DNA of 64,000 nt from Kumtagia yinganensis (lineage in GTDB: Bacteria > Pseudomonadota > Alphaproteobacteria > Rhizobiales > Rhizobiaceae): positions 70,857 through 134,856 of the forward strand of contig NZ_JBEBMH010000016.1 of the NCBI RefSeq assembly GCF_040081985.1, in the 5' to 3' direction. Positions within the stretch are counted from its first letter, which is position 1, and each line of letters starts with the position of its first letter. Made by a program: the position numbers and the translations under genes. The notes under the pieces are model-generated. The model saw only the letters and a list, made by a program, of their open reading frames with translations. It did not search any database and had not been told where the DNA came from. Below, piece after piece: positions 1 to 8,430 of the stretch.

Positions 1-667
1 GCGCGTCGCTCATCTGCAGTTGCGGACCACGGGCCAGTTCCAATGCGTCGGCCGCCGCGAGCCAAGTGTGCCATTCGCGCCCGTCGTCGCCATGCAGCAT
101 GACATGGTCGGCGAGGTCGCGCACCGTGCGGATCGGCCGGTTGTTGATCAGCGTCGGGCTGGCGACGGGAAACAATTCGAGGTCCGACCATTTGCGGAAC
201 CAGCAGTCGCTCCAGTCGCGGTCGCCATAGTGCACGCAGATGTCCACGTCCGGCGAGCGCAGGTCGCGCGGATCGTTGGAGGCGCGCAGCTTCAACCTGA
301 TGTTCGGATATTGGGCGACGAAGCTGCCGATACGCGGGATAACCCAGAGCGACAGCAGCGCGGCGACGCAGCTCACACAAAGCTGGCCTGAGCCTGTCGG
401 GCGCGTCAGCCGAGCCGTCGCCGCCGCTATGCCTTCGAAGGCGCCGGAGACAGCCGGCAGCAGGTCGGCTCCATGCGGCGACAATTTCAGCCGCTGACCG
501 GAGCGCTCGAACAGCTTGACCTTGAGCGTCGCTTCCAGCGCCTTGATCTGGTGGCTGACGGCACCGTGGGTGACGCTGAGTTCCGCCGCCGCCTTGGTCA
601 GCGAACCGTGCCTGGCCGTCGCCTCGTAGGCGCGCAGCGGATTGAGGGGAGGCAGGCGGCCGGGCAT
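1..667 (-). CDS. LysR-family transcriptional regulator, GcvA-like (C-terminus beyond the window)
   Basis: Translating the minus strand from the ATG at 665-667 gives about 222 open residues that run off the left edge. The N-terminus is a typical LysR winged helix: a PLNPLRAYEATARHGSLTKAAAEL stretch (first part at residues 7-26), then THGAVSHQIKALE as recognition helix and KLFERSGQRLKL as wing. The substrate-binding domain starts near residue 90 (VSCVAALLSLWVIPRIGSF), which matches the GcvA/AmpR-type branch. It is divergent from the ureohydrolase gene at 882 with a palindromic LysR-type site between them, so it probably controls that gene and itself. The effector is unknown; a guanidino compound or polyamine is an inference from the neighbours. 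Confidence 0.9.
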   Translation of the reverse strand, partial: MPGRLPPLNPLRAYEATARHGSLTKAAAELSVTHGAVSHQIKALEATLKVKLFERSGQRLKLSPHGADLLPAVSGAFEGIAAATARLTRPTGSGQLCVSCVAALLSLWVIPRIGSFVAQYPNIRLKLRASNDPRDLRSPDVDICVHYGDRDWSDCWFRKWSDLELFPVASPTLINNRPIRTVRDLADHVMLHGDDGREWHTWLAAADALELARGPQLQMSDA

Positions 668-694
668 CGCAAGCGCTCCAGGCGGGATATGTTC

Positions 695-709
695 GTGAGA
701 AAATCTCAC
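695..709. promoter_or_regulatory. Candidate LysR operator (T-N11-A palindrome)
   Basis: A perfect inverted repeat, GTGAGA-AAA-TCTCAC, contains the T-N11-A core (696-708) that LysR-type regulators recognise. It lies 28 bp upstream of the lysR start and about 170 bp upstream of the ureohydrolase start. That is where an autoregulatory and activating site would be expected. The role is inferred from position and symmetry. Confidence 0.5.
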
Positions 710-881
710 ATGCGACGCTATAACAATATCAATTGATCTTTCAATGGATTCGGCGCAGTTTTGTTCAAATCATAAAAGCAGGCTTGGGAAACACCGAAGG
801 GCACACGCTTCGCCGCGACAGGCGGACGTGAACGCCCCTCGCAAGCATATCGGCACCGTTAGGGTTCCGCAGGAGGATTTC

Positions 882-1943
882 ATGGGTTTCTCGGAAAGCA
901 AGCTCGAGGCGCTGCGCCGCAAATATGGTGAAAGCCACGGCGGCGAATTGTTCAACCCGCAGTTCCGTCGGGTCGCCGACAAGATCTTCACCAAGAGCGG
1001 TACGCGGCTCGCTCCCTATTCCGGTATCCCGACCTTCCTGACCGCGCCCTACATGCCCGTCGACAATGACGAACCGGATTTCGGCGACCTGCAGGTGGCG
1101 ATCGTCGGCGTGCCGATGGATCTCGGCGTCACCAACCGCCCGGGTTCGCGCTTCGGGCCGCGTGCGCTGCGCGCCATAGAGCGCATCGGCCCCTACAATC
1201 ACGTTTTGGACTGCGCCCCCGTGCAGGATCTGCGCGTCGCCGACATCGGCGACGTCTCCTTCCAGAGCCGCTATCGGCTCGAATTGAGCCACGACGATAT
1301 CGAGCGCCGCATCGGGCAAATCGTCGAAGCCGGCGTCGCTCCGCTGTCGGTCGGCGGCGACCATTCGATCAGCCATCCGATCCTCAAGGCGGTCGGCAAG
1401 AAGCGTCCGGTCGGCATGATCCACATCGATGCGCATTGCGACACCGGCGGCGCCTACGATCTGACGAAATTCCACCATGGCGGACCGTTCCGCAATGCGG
1501 TGCTGGACGGCGTGCTCGATCCGACTCGCACCATCCAGATCGGCATCCGCGGCTCGGCCGAATATCTGTGGGAGTTCACCTACGAGTCCGGCATGACGGT
1601 GATCCACGCCGAGGACGTATCCGGCATGGGCATCCCGGCGGTGATCGAGAAGGCGAAAAAAATCGTCGGCGACGGCCCGACCTATGTTTCCTTCGACGTC
1701 GACAGCCTGGACCCGGCCTTCGCGCCCGGCACGGGGACGCCGGAGGTCGGCGGCCTGACGACCCGCGAGGTGCTGGAAATCCTGCGCGGGCTGAAGGGCC
1801 TGAACATCGTCGGCGGCGACGTGGTCGAGGTGGCGCCGCAATATGACAGCACCACCAATACGGCTCACGCCGGCGCGCAGGTGTTGTTCGAGATCCTTTC
1901 GCTGATGGTGTTCAGCCCGGCGATCACCGGCAAGGAGGCCTGA
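882..1943 (+). CDS. speB: Agmatinase-family ureohydrolase
   Basis: A 353-residue arginase/agmatinase-fold enzyme that hydrolyses a guanidino group to an amine plus urea using two Mn (or Ni) ions. The metal-ligand motifs are intact: GGDHS near residues 158-162, IDAHCD at 182-187 and FDVDSLDP at 271-278. The start at 882 is chosen because AGGAGG lies at 871-876; the frame is open 46 codons further upstream but that part has no family similarity. Agmatine, 4-guanidinobutyrate and guanidinopropionate hydrolases cannot be separated by these motifs. The neighbouring ABC transporters and the nitrilase-type amidase make a guanidino acid or polyamine substrate likely. The LysR gene upstream is the likely regulator. 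Confidence 0.88.
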   Translation: MGFSESKLEALRRKYGESHGGELFNPQFRRVADKIFTKSGTRLAPYSGIPTFLTAPYMPVDNDEPDFGDLQVAIVGVPMDLGVTNRPGSRFGPRALRAIERIGPYNHVLDCAPVQDLRVADIGDVSFQSRYRLELSHDDIERRIGQIVEAGVAPLSVGGDHSISHPILKAVGKKRPVGMIHIDAHCDTGGAYDLTKFHHGGPFRNAVLDGVLDPTRTIQIGIRGSAEYLWEFTYESGMTVIHAEDVSGMGIPAVIEKAKKIVGDGPTYVSFDVDSLDPAFAPGTGTPEVGGLTTREVLEILRGLKGLNIVGGDVVEVAPQYDSTTNTAHAGAQVLFEILSLMVFSPAITGKEA

Positions 1944-2034
1944 TCTACCAATACGGCAAGTCCGACGCCGACCTGGAACCGTCGATCGGACTGCCGCTCT
2001 GAAAAAAACCAGCTTCCAGAAAAGGGGAACGACA

Positions 2035-2844
2035 ATGACAATCCATGCGAAGCTCAAATCGTCCATCGCCGCCGTGCTGCTCATCGGCGCATCCGGCCTC
2101 GGCCTCGCCACGCTGCCGGCCAGTGCCGATGCGGTCGCCGACATCACCGCCGCCGGCCAGATCAATGTCGGCATCTTTTCCGACTTCCCGCCCTTCTCCT
2201 CGGCCAGCGCCGACATGAGCATCAAGGGCTATGACATCGACGTCGCGCAAGCCATCGCCGACAGCCTCGGCGTCAAGCTCAACCTGGTCAGCGTCACCGG
2301 CCAGAACCGCATCCCCTACCTGACGGACAAGCGCGTCGACATGCTGATGAGCGTCGGCTATTCCAAGGAACGCGCCGAGGTCATCGACTTCGCCGCCGCC
2401 TATGCGCCCTACTACATCGCAGTGATCGGCCCGGCCGCCCTCGAAGTGAAGGGCAAGGATGACCTCGCCGGCAAGACCATCGCCGTCAACCGCGGCACGT
2501 TGGAGGACACTTCGCTGACCGAAGCAGCGCCGGCCTCCGCCGACATCCGCCGCTTCGACAACTACAACGCCGTGATCCAGGCCTTCATTTCGGAGCAGAC
2601 CCAGCTCATGGTCGTCGGCAACGACGTCGGCGCGCAGGTTCTTGCCCGGCAGGAAGGGCTGAAGCCCGAGCAGAAATTCCAGCTCCTGACCTCGCCGTCG
2701 CATATTGGCCTCAACAAGAACGAAGAGGCCTTGAAGAAGGCGATCAACGACGCGGTCGCCAAGATGCTGGCCGACGGCAAGCTCAACGAAAGCTCGGAAA
2801 CCTGGCTGAAGACGCCGCTCAATCCTGACAACCTCAAGGATTGA
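2035..2844 (+). CDS. Polar amino-acid ABC transporter, periplasmic binding protein (family 3)
   Basis: A 269-residue secreted protein with a signal peptide over about residues 1-30, ending in PASADA. The mature part shows family-3 solute-binding features: INVGIFSDFPPFS, then GYDIDVAQAIADSLG, then RVDMLMSVGYSKERAEVIDF, and later DDLAGKTIAVNRGT. It captures an amino acid or amino-acid-like ligand in the periplasm for the two permeases that follow. AGGGGA sits upstream of the ATG. It is 91 bp downstream of the ureohydrolase gene on the same strand, so a guanidino or basic amino-acid ligand is plausible but not shown. Confidence 0.9.
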   Translation: MTIHAKLKSSIAAVLLIGASGLGLATLPASADAVADITAAGQINVGIFSDFPPFSSASADMSIKGYDIDVAQAIADSLGVKLNLVSVTGQNRIPYLTDKRVDMLMSVGYSKERAEVIDFAAAYAPYYIAVIGPAALEVKGKDDLAGKTIAVNRGTLEDTSLTEAAPASADIRRFDNYNAVIQAFISEQTQLMVVGNDVGAQVLARQEGLKPEQKFQLLTSPSHIGLNKNEEALKKAINDAVAKMLADGKLNESSETWLKTPLNPDNLKD

Positions 2845-3518
2845 GTGTTGTGGCCTACAGCCTCGACTTCGGCTGGCTGAACGATGCGCTCGGCGCGATT
2901 GCTCGCGGCGCCGCCATGACGGTCTTCCTGATCGTCGTGACCACGCTGCTCGGAACCGTACTCAGCGTGCTCGCGGCGGCCGGACGGCGCGGCGGCAATC
3001 GCCTGCTGCGGCAGGCGATCGGCCTCTATGTCGAGGTGATCCGCAACACGCCGTTCCTGGTGCAGCTCTTCTTCATCTTCTTCGGGTTGCCCAGCCTCGG
3101 CATCAGGCTCGATCCGGTCGTTGCCGCCATTCTCGCCATGACGCTCAACATGGCGGCCTATACCACCGAAATCGTCGGCGCCGGTCTCGACGCCGTGCCG
3201 CGCGGCCAGAAGGAAGCAGCGCTGGCGCTCGGACTGCGGCCGCGTCAGGTGTTCATCAAGATCGTGCTGCCTCAGGCGCTGAAGGTCATCTTTCCGGCGC
3301 TGACCAGCCAGATCGTGATCATGATGCTGGAATCCGCGGTCGTGTCGCAGATCGCGGTGCGCGAACTCACCTATGAGGCTGATATGCTGCAGGCCAGAAC
3401 CTTCCGCGCGTTCGAGACCTATCTTGTCGTCACCGCCGTCTATCTCGGCCTCTCGATCGGATTGCGGCGTCTCCTCGTCAAAGGCGGGCAGAGGATGTTG
3501 TCGGCGGGTGTGACATGA
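2841..3518 (+). CDS. Amino-acid ABC transporter permease (His/Glu/Gln/Arg type)
   Basis: An inner-membrane protein of 225 residues with about five hydrophobic segments. It carries the EAA-loop signature EAALALGLRPRQVF...LPQAL, which docks to an ATPase. I start it at a TTG whose bases overlap the stop of the binding-protein gene; a GTG three codons later (2850) is the alternative. Its end overlaps the next permease by ATGA, which indicates translational coupling. The two permeases would form a heterodimeric channel. No ATPase of the matching polar amino-acid class is encoded nearby. Confidence 0.9.
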   Translation: MSVVAYSLDFGWLNDALGAIARGAAMTVFLIVVTTLLGTVLSVLAAAGRRGGNRLLRQAIGLYVEVIRNTPFLVQLFFIFFGLPSLGIRLDPVVAAILAMTLNMAAYTTEIVGAGLDAVPRGQKEAALALGLRPRQVFIKIVLPQALKVIFPALTSQIVIMMLESAVVSQIAVRELTYEADMLQARTFRAFETYLVVTAVYLGLSIGLRRLLVKGGQRMLSAGVT

Positions 3519-4162
3519 TCGAGTTCACCTTCTGGGACATCGTGCGCAACCTGCTCTTCGCCACGCGCTGGACGATCCTGCTGTCGGTTGCCGCCTTTGC
3601 CGGCGGCGCCATCGTCGGCATCGCCATCCTGCTGCTCAGGATATCCAAGGCCAAGTGGGCAAGGCGCTTCGGCAGCGGCTACATCGCGCTGTTCCAGGGC
3701 ACCCCGCTGCTGATGCAGCTCTTCCTGATGTTTTTCGGCCTGCCAATGCTCGGGCTGCGTATCGAACCATGGATGGCGGCCGTGCTCGGCCTGACCTTCT
3801 TCGCCAGCGCCTACCTCGCCGAAATCTGGCGCAGTGGCGTCGACGCGCTGCCGCGCGGCCAATGGGATGCCGGCGCCAGCCTCGGGCTGCACTATGTCCA
3901 GGAGTTGCGGCTGGTCATCCTGCCGCAAGCCTTCTCGATCACCCGGGCGCCGGTCGTCGGCTTCCTTGTCCAGCTTATCAAGGCGACGGCGCTGACCTCG
4001 ATCATCGGATTCGAGGAGCTTTTGAGAACCTCGAACGCCATCAACAATGCGACCTTCGAGCCGTTCACCGTTTATGGGCTGGTCGCGCTGATCTTTTTCG
4101 TGCTGTGCTATCCTCTCACTCAATATGCGAGGATGCTGGAGAGCCGCGCAGCCGCGCACTGA
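3515..4162 (+). CDS. Amino-acid ABC transporter permease, second subunit
   Basis: A 215-residue inner-membrane permease of the same family as the preceding gene, starting within an ATGA overlap. It has about five transmembrane segments and an EAA-like loop (WDAGASLGLHYVQELR...LPQAF) near residues 130-150. The permease set ends here; the next gene, 62 bp on, is a binding protein of a different class. The ATPase must be encoded elsewhere or shared. Confidence 0.9.
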   Translation: MIEFTFWDIVRNLLFATRWTILLSVAAFAGGAIVGIAILLLRISKAKWARRFGSGYIALFQGTPLLMQLFLMFFGLPMLGLRIEPWMAAVLGLTFFASAYLAEIWRSGVDALPRGQWDAGASLGLHYVQELRLVILPQAFSITRAPVVGFLVQLIKATALTSIIGFEELLRTSNAINNATFEPFTVYGLVALIFFVLCYPLTQYARMLESRAAAH

Positions 4163-4224
4163 ACCTCGTCATCGCTTGACCATATGGGAACCGCCGCAAC
4201 GTCGGCCAAAACAGGAGAAATGAA

Positions 4225-5313
4225 ATGCAAAAAATTCTGAAGGGTCCGCTCAGCCGTCGCACGGTGCTGTCAGGCGCACTCGCCGCCACCGGCGTTCTCG
4301 CCCTGCCGTCGATCCTGCGCGCGCAGGACAAGTCGCTGAAGGTCGGCGTCTATGGCGGCTATTTCCAGAAATCCTTCGACGAGCACATCTTCCCCGAATT
4401 CACCAAGGCGACCGGCATCGCGGTGGAATCGGTCGCCGAGCCGACGGGCGAGGCCTGGCTAGTGCAGCTCGAACAGGCGGCCAAGGCAGGACAGGCCCCG
4501 GCCGACGTGTCGATGATGTCGCAGACCTCGACGCTCAAGGGCCAGTCCACCGAACTCTGGGTGCCGATCGACGAGAAGAAGATCAAGAATTTCGGCGACC
4601 TGCTGCCGCAATTCATCAACAAATATCCCGACGGCCGTATCGCCGGCATCGGCGCGGTGGCGTGGTACATCACGCTGGTCACCAACACCGACGTCTACAA
4701 GGAAGCCCCGACCTCGTGGCAGGCACTGTGGGATCCGGCAAACGCCGACAAGCTCGGCCTACTGGCGCTGGTCTCCAACTCCTTCCTGCTGGAAGTGACC
4801 GCAAAGACCTTCTTCGGCGGCACCAACGCGCTCGACACCGAGGAGGGCCAGATAAAGGCCTTCGAGAAGCTGGCGGAGGTGAAACCCAATGTCCGCCTCT
4901 GGTATCGCGACGAGGCGCAGTTCGAGCAGGCGCTGAAGTCGGGCGAGATCCCGATGGGGCAATATTACCACGACGTGACCGGCCTTGCCGCCGCCGACGG
5001 CCAGCCGGTGCGCTCCACCTTCCCGAAGGAGGGCGGCATCCAGGATTCCGGAAACTGGGTCATCTCCCGCGCCTCGCAAAAGGCCGACGAGGCGCATGTC
5101 TTCATCGACTATATGAGCCAGCCGTCGATCCAGGGCCTGATGTCGCGCAAGGTCGGAACCGCGCCGACGCTGAAGAAGGACAAGCTCGACCTGACGGCGG
5201 AGGAATTCGCGGCCGTGTCGTCGGAAATCCCGCCGATCATCCCGCGCTACGACCTCTACACCACGAAGTCCGACTGGCTGAACCAGAAATGGACGGAGAT
5301 GATCGCGGGCTGA
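4225..5313 (+). CDS. Spermidine/putrescine-type ABC transporter substrate-binding protein
   Basis: A 362-residue periplasmic binding protein (family 1, PotD/PotF-like). The N-terminus has a twin-arginine signal, SRRTVL, followed by a hydrophobic stretch and an ALPSILRAQ cleavage region, so Tat export is likely. The mature part begins LKVGVYGGYFQKSF and has the usual central pattern of this family (IAGIGAVAWYITLVTNTDVY). AGGAGA precedes the ATG. It heads a transporter whose ATPase and two permeases follow, separated from the ATPase by an extragenic palindrome. The exact ligand (putrescine, spermidine or another cation) cannot be read from the sequence. Confidence 0.88.
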   Translation: MQKILKGPLSRRTVLSGALAATGVLALPSILRAQDKSLKVGVYGGYFQKSFDEHIFPEFTKATGIAVESVAEPTGEAWLVQLEQAAKAGQAPADVSMMSQTSTLKGQSTELWVPIDEKKIKNFGDLLPQFINKYPDGRIAGIGAVAWYITLVTNTDVYKEAPTSWQALWDPANADKLGLLALVSNSFLLEVTAKTFFGGTNALDTEEGQIKAFEKLAEVKPNVRLWYRDEAQFEQALKSGEIPMGQYYHDVTGLAAADGQPVRSTFPKEGGIQDSGNWVISRASQKADEAHVFIDYMSQPSIQGLMSRKVGTAPTLKKDKLDLTAEEFAAVSSEIPPIIPRYDLYTTKSDWLNQKWTEMIAG

Positions 5314-5319
5314 GAAGCC

Positions 5320-5470
5320 TCTTACCCTCCCCCCCTCGTGGGGAGGGTCGCGAGCAAAGCGAGCGGGGTGAGGGAAAAAAGGGTCTAGTTTCGCCCCCAC
5401 CCCGGCTCGCAAACTTCGTTTCACTCAGCCTGCTCACCGACCCTCCCCACAAGGGGGAGGGTGAAGGGGG
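5320..5470. repeat. Extragenic palindromic repeat, CCCTCCCC class
   Basis: Two imperfectly complementary arms, both containing ACCCTCC-type tracts (CCTCGTGGGGAGGGTCGCGA on the left; GACCCTCCCCACAAGGGGG on the right), flank a short centre. The repeat fills the gap between the binding-protein gene and the ABC ATPase and would fold into a long hairpin in the mRNA. The same class recurs at about 6.6, 17.2 and 19.2 kb. Confidence 0.8.
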
Positions 5471-5476
5471 AACTCC

Positions 5477-6514
5477 ATGTCCGGCCTGGCCATCAAATCT
5501 GTCACCAAGCAGTTCGGCGATTTCAAAGCCGTGGACAGCGTGAATCTTTCGGTGCCGCACGGCACCTTCGTCTGCCTGCTCGGCCCGTCGGGCTGCGGCA
5601 AGACCACGCTCTTGAGGATGATCGCGGGGCTTGAGGAACCTAGCGCGGGCGAGATCGCCATAGACGGCGAGGACATCACCAAGACACCGACCCACAAGCG
5701 CAATTTCGGCATGGTGTTCCAGTCGCTTGCGCTGTTCCCGCACCTTTCGGTCGGCGACAACATCTCCTATGCGCTGCGCATCCGCGGCTCCTCGAAGGAC
5801 CAACAGAAGGCGCGTGCCGACGAACTGCTGAAGCTCGTCCACCTGCCGGGCTTCGCCGATCGTCCGGTGGCAAAACTTTCCGGCGGCCAGCGGCAGCGGG
5901 TCGCCATCGCAAGGGCGCTGGCGCTGTCGCCGAAACTGTTCCTGCTCGACGAACCGATGTCGGCGCTCGACGCAAAATTGCGTGAATCCATGCAGGTCGA
6001 GTTGCGGCAATTGCAGCAGCGGCTGGGCATCACAACAATCGTCGTCACCCACGACCAGCGCGAAGCCATGACCATGGCCGATCTCGTCGTGGTCATGGGC
6101 CAGGGGAAAATCCGCCAGGCCGCCGCGCCCATCGACATTTACCGGAAACCCGCCGACGCCTTCGTCGCCGACTTCATCGGCTCGACCAATCTGCTCGAGG
6201 CCAGCGCCGACGGCGCAGGCCGCGCCTCGATCCTCGGCACGGTCATCCCCGGCCTATCGCTGCCCGCCGGCGCGGCGAAATCCTCCGTGTCGGTGCGGCC
6301 AGAGGACGTGCATCTCGGCCCGCCTTCCGCCGGCGCCATCGACGGCACGGTCACCTTCGTGCGCGACCTCGGAGCGACGATCGAGACCTATATCGAAGCC
6401 GGCGGCGCCACCATCGTCGCTGTGACGACACCACGCGAGCGCGTCGATGTCGCGACCGGCGCGAAGGTCGGCGTGACACTGCCGCCGCAAGCCTGTGTGG
6501 TGGTGAAGTCATGA
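5477..6514 (+). CDS. Spermidine/putrescine-type ABC transporter ATP-binding protein (PotA-like)
   Basis: A 345-residue ATPase that powers the polyamine-type importer. Visible motifs in order are Walker A GPSGCGKTTLL (about residues 36-46), Q-loop VFQSLALFPHLSVGDNI, signature LSGGQRQRVAIARAL, Walker B LFLLDEPMSALD and the H-loop VVTHDQREAMTM. A TOBE-type C-terminal domain (VRPEDVHLG near residue 275) is characteristic of PotA/CysA/MalK proteins. The start codon lies immediately after the palindromic repeat. It is the only ATPase in the first 10 kb, so it may also serve the ATPase-less amino-acid permeases, though the families differ. Confidence 0.93.
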   Translation: MSGLAIKSVTKQFGDFKAVDSVNLSVPHGTFVCLLGPSGCGKTTLLRMIAGLEEPSAGEIAIDGEDITKTPTHKRNFGMVFQSLALFPHLSVGDNISYALRIRGSSKDQQKARADELLKLVHLPGFADRPVAKLSGGQRQRVAIARALALSPKLFLLDEPMSALDAKLRESMQVELRQLQQRLGITTIVVTHDQREAMTMADLVVVMGQGKIRQAAAPIDIYRKPADAFVADFIGSTNLLEASADGAGRASILGTVIPGLSLPAGAAKSSVSVRPEDVHLGPPSAGAIDGTVTFVRDLGATIETYIEAGGATIVAVTTPRERVDVATGAKVGVTLPPQACVVVKS

Positions 6515-6542
6515 CATCGGCGATCCTCTCCTTGCTGGCTTG

Positions 6543-6682
6543 CGCGCCCCCTCCACCGCCTTCGGCGGTCCCCCTCCCTCGCTTCGCAGGGGAGGAACAG
6601 CGACGGCGCTGCCGGCACGACCTGGATCCTCCCCCGTTCACGGGGGAGGGGGACCACGCGAAGCGTGGTGGAGGGGGCGCGG
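6543..6682. repeat. Extragenic palindromic repeat
   Basis: The left arm (GCGCCCCCTCCACCGCCTTC...) is complementary to the right arm (...GCGTGGTGGAGGGGGCGCG), with inner arms CCCTCCCTCGCTTCGCAGGG and CCTCCCCCGTTCACGGGGG. It lies between the ATPase and the first permease. The upstream extension of the permease reading frame is only translated repeat and is not counted as coding. Confidence 0.8.
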
Positions 6683-6701
6683 CTATCGCGGAGTCCCGCC
6701 C

Positions 6702-7556
6702 ATGAGACGCGAGCCGCCCAAAACGCTGGCCGACTACACGCCGCTGGTGTTTCCCGGCCTGATGCTGATCGTCTTCTTCGTCATCCCGTTCTCGACGATG
6801 ATTGCCGTCAGCTTCTTCCAGCGTGATCCCGCCGGCTTCTACAAGACGGCGTTCACCCTCGACAATTACGGCCGTTTCCTGTCGCTGTTCTTCGGCCGCG
6901 TGCTTGGGTTCTCGCTGCTGCTGTCGGTGCTGGTGTCGGTCTGCTGCGTCGTCATCGCTTTCCCGTTCACCTATCTGCTGACGAAACAATCGCGAAAAGT
7001 GCAGACGATATGGCTGGTCTGCCTGCTGTCGGTGCTGTCGCTGTCGGAAGTCATCATCGGCTTTTCGTGGTCGACGCTGTTCTCGCGCACCGCCGGCATC
7101 ACGAACCTGTTCGGCTGGCTCGGCCTGATGAGTGCCCCCGTTGCGCTGTCGCCCTCCTTCGGCGCGGTGATGACGGCCATGGTCTATCAGGCGCTGCCCT
7201 ACACGATCCTTGTGCTCTACCCCGCTCTGGTGCGGCTCGATCCGACGCTGCTGGAGGCGGCGCGCACGCTCGGCGCCTCGCCGGTGCGCGCCTTCTTCAA
7301 CGTCGTCGTGCCGGCGCTGCGCAACACCATCGTCGCCACCATCATCATGGCCTTCATCTTCGCGCTCGGTTCCTATCTGCTGCCGCAGATTCTTGGCCGG
7401 CCACAGCACTGGACGCTGTCGGTGCTGATCACCGACCAGGCGATCTACCAGTCGAACATGCCCTTCGCGGCGGCTATGGCGGTGTTCCTGGTGCTGATCT
7501 CGCTCGGGCTGGTCGGCCTGACGCTTCTGGTCGGACGCAAGGAGAATGCGGGATGA
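6702..7556 (+). CDS. Spermidine/putrescine-type ABC transporter permease (PotB-like)
   Basis: A 284-residue inner-membrane permease with about six transmembrane helices, beginning MRREPPKTLADYTPLVFPGL. The EAA loop reads LEAARTLGASPVRAFFNVVV near residue 185. I place the start at 6702, just after the palindromic repeat, and not at the upstream open codons inside the repeat. It overlaps the next permease by ATGA, which indicates coupled synthesis of the two channel subunits. Confidence 0.9.
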   Translation: MRREPPKTLADYTPLVFPGLMLIVFFVIPFSTMIAVSFFQRDPAGFYKTAFTLDNYGRFLSLFFGRVLGFSLLLSVLVSVCCVVIAFPFTYLLTKQSRKVQTIWLVCLLSVLSLSEVIIGFSWSTLFSRTAGITNLFGWLGLMSAPVALSPSFGAVMTAMVYQALPYTILVLYPALVRLDPTLLEAARTLGASPVRAFFNVVVPALRNTIVATIIMAFIFALGSYLLPQILGRPQHWTLSVLITDQAIYQSNMPFAAAMAVFLVLISLGLVGLTLLVGRKENAG

Positions 7557-8341
7557 GGGACAAAATGCTTCGCCGGCTGTATTTCTTCGCCGTCGCCTTC
7601 TTCCTGGCGCTGCCGCTGATGGTGGTCGCCGGCGTTTCGGTCAACCAGAAGCAGGACCTGACCTTCCCGCCGGTCGGTTTTTCGCTCGCCTGGTACGCGC
7701 AGATTTTCGCCGATCCGGCCTGGCGCTCGGCGCTGATCGCCTCACTGCTGCTCGCCGTCACCTCGGCGGCGATCGCGGTCGCCATCGCGCTGCCGCTGTC
7801 CTGGTTCCTGTGGCGGCGCATCGCGCCGTGGGCGAACATTTTCCAACTGCTCGGCGTCGCGCCTTTCGTGCTGCCGCCGGTAATCACCGCGCTCGGCCTG
7901 CTGACCTTCTGGGCCTCCAGCGGGCTCTATGGCCAGCCCTGGACGGCGGCGATCAGCCACGGCATCTTTTTCGTCACCCTGCCGCTGGTCACACTCTCCC
8001 TCGGCTTCGCGTCGATCGACCGCTCGCTGGTCGAGGCCGCCTCCACCATGGGCGCCGACGACCGCACGGTGCTGAAGACGGTGGTGCTGCCGCTGATCCT
8101 GCCCTATCTCGTCTCGGGTTATGCCTTCGCCTTCGTGCTGTCGCTCAATGAATACATCGTCGCCTACATGACTGTCGGCTTCACCGTCGAAACGCTGCCG
8201 ATAAAAATCTTCAACGCGCTACGCTACGGCTATACGCCGACCATGGCGGCGGTCTCGGTGTTCTTCGTGGCGATCGCGGCTGTTGTGTTCGGGCTTATCG
8301 CACGCTTCGGCGACATCCGAAAACTGCTGGGTGCGATGTGA
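7553..8341 (+). CDS. Spermidine/putrescine-type ABC transporter permease (PotC-like)
   Basis: A 262-residue permease with about six transmembrane helices and an EAA loop VEAASTMGADDRTVLKTVVLP. Together with the preceding gene it forms the transmembrane channel of the polyamine-type importer. The start overlaps the stop of the first permease (ATGA). The gene ends 89 bp before the nitrilase-family amidase, which may belong to the same transcript. Confidence 0.9.
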   Translation: MRDKMLRRLYFFAVAFFLALPLMVVAGVSVNQKQDLTFPPVGFSLAWYAQIFADPAWRSALIASLLLAVTSAAIAVAIALPLSWFLWRRIAPWANIFQLLGVAPFVLPPVITALGLLTFWASSGLYGQPWTAAISHGIFFVTLPLVTLSLGFASIDRSLVEAASTMGADDRTVLKTVVLPLILPYLVSGYAFAFVLSLNEYIVAYMTVGFTVETLPIKIFNALRYGYTPTMAAVSVFFVAIAAVVFGLIARFGDIRKLLGAM

Positions 8342-8430
8342 TCCTGGCAGGGCGTTTCGTGCTATCGCCTCTCGCAGCGGTCCTGCGGTTCGGCTAAGGA
8401 CGGCGCTCAAGTTCGAATGAGACTGTACCG

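Noticed and set aside
744..881. 46 extra N-terminal codons of the ureohydrolase
   Set aside because: They have no family similarity, and AGGAGG at 871-876 marks the ATG at 882.
1953..2005. Terminator or attenuator between the ureohydrolase and binding-protein genes
   Set aside because: GGCAAGTCCGA and TCGGACTGCC can pair with one bulge, and GAAAAAAACC follows, but the plus strand has an A-run and no U-run, so it is too weak to call.
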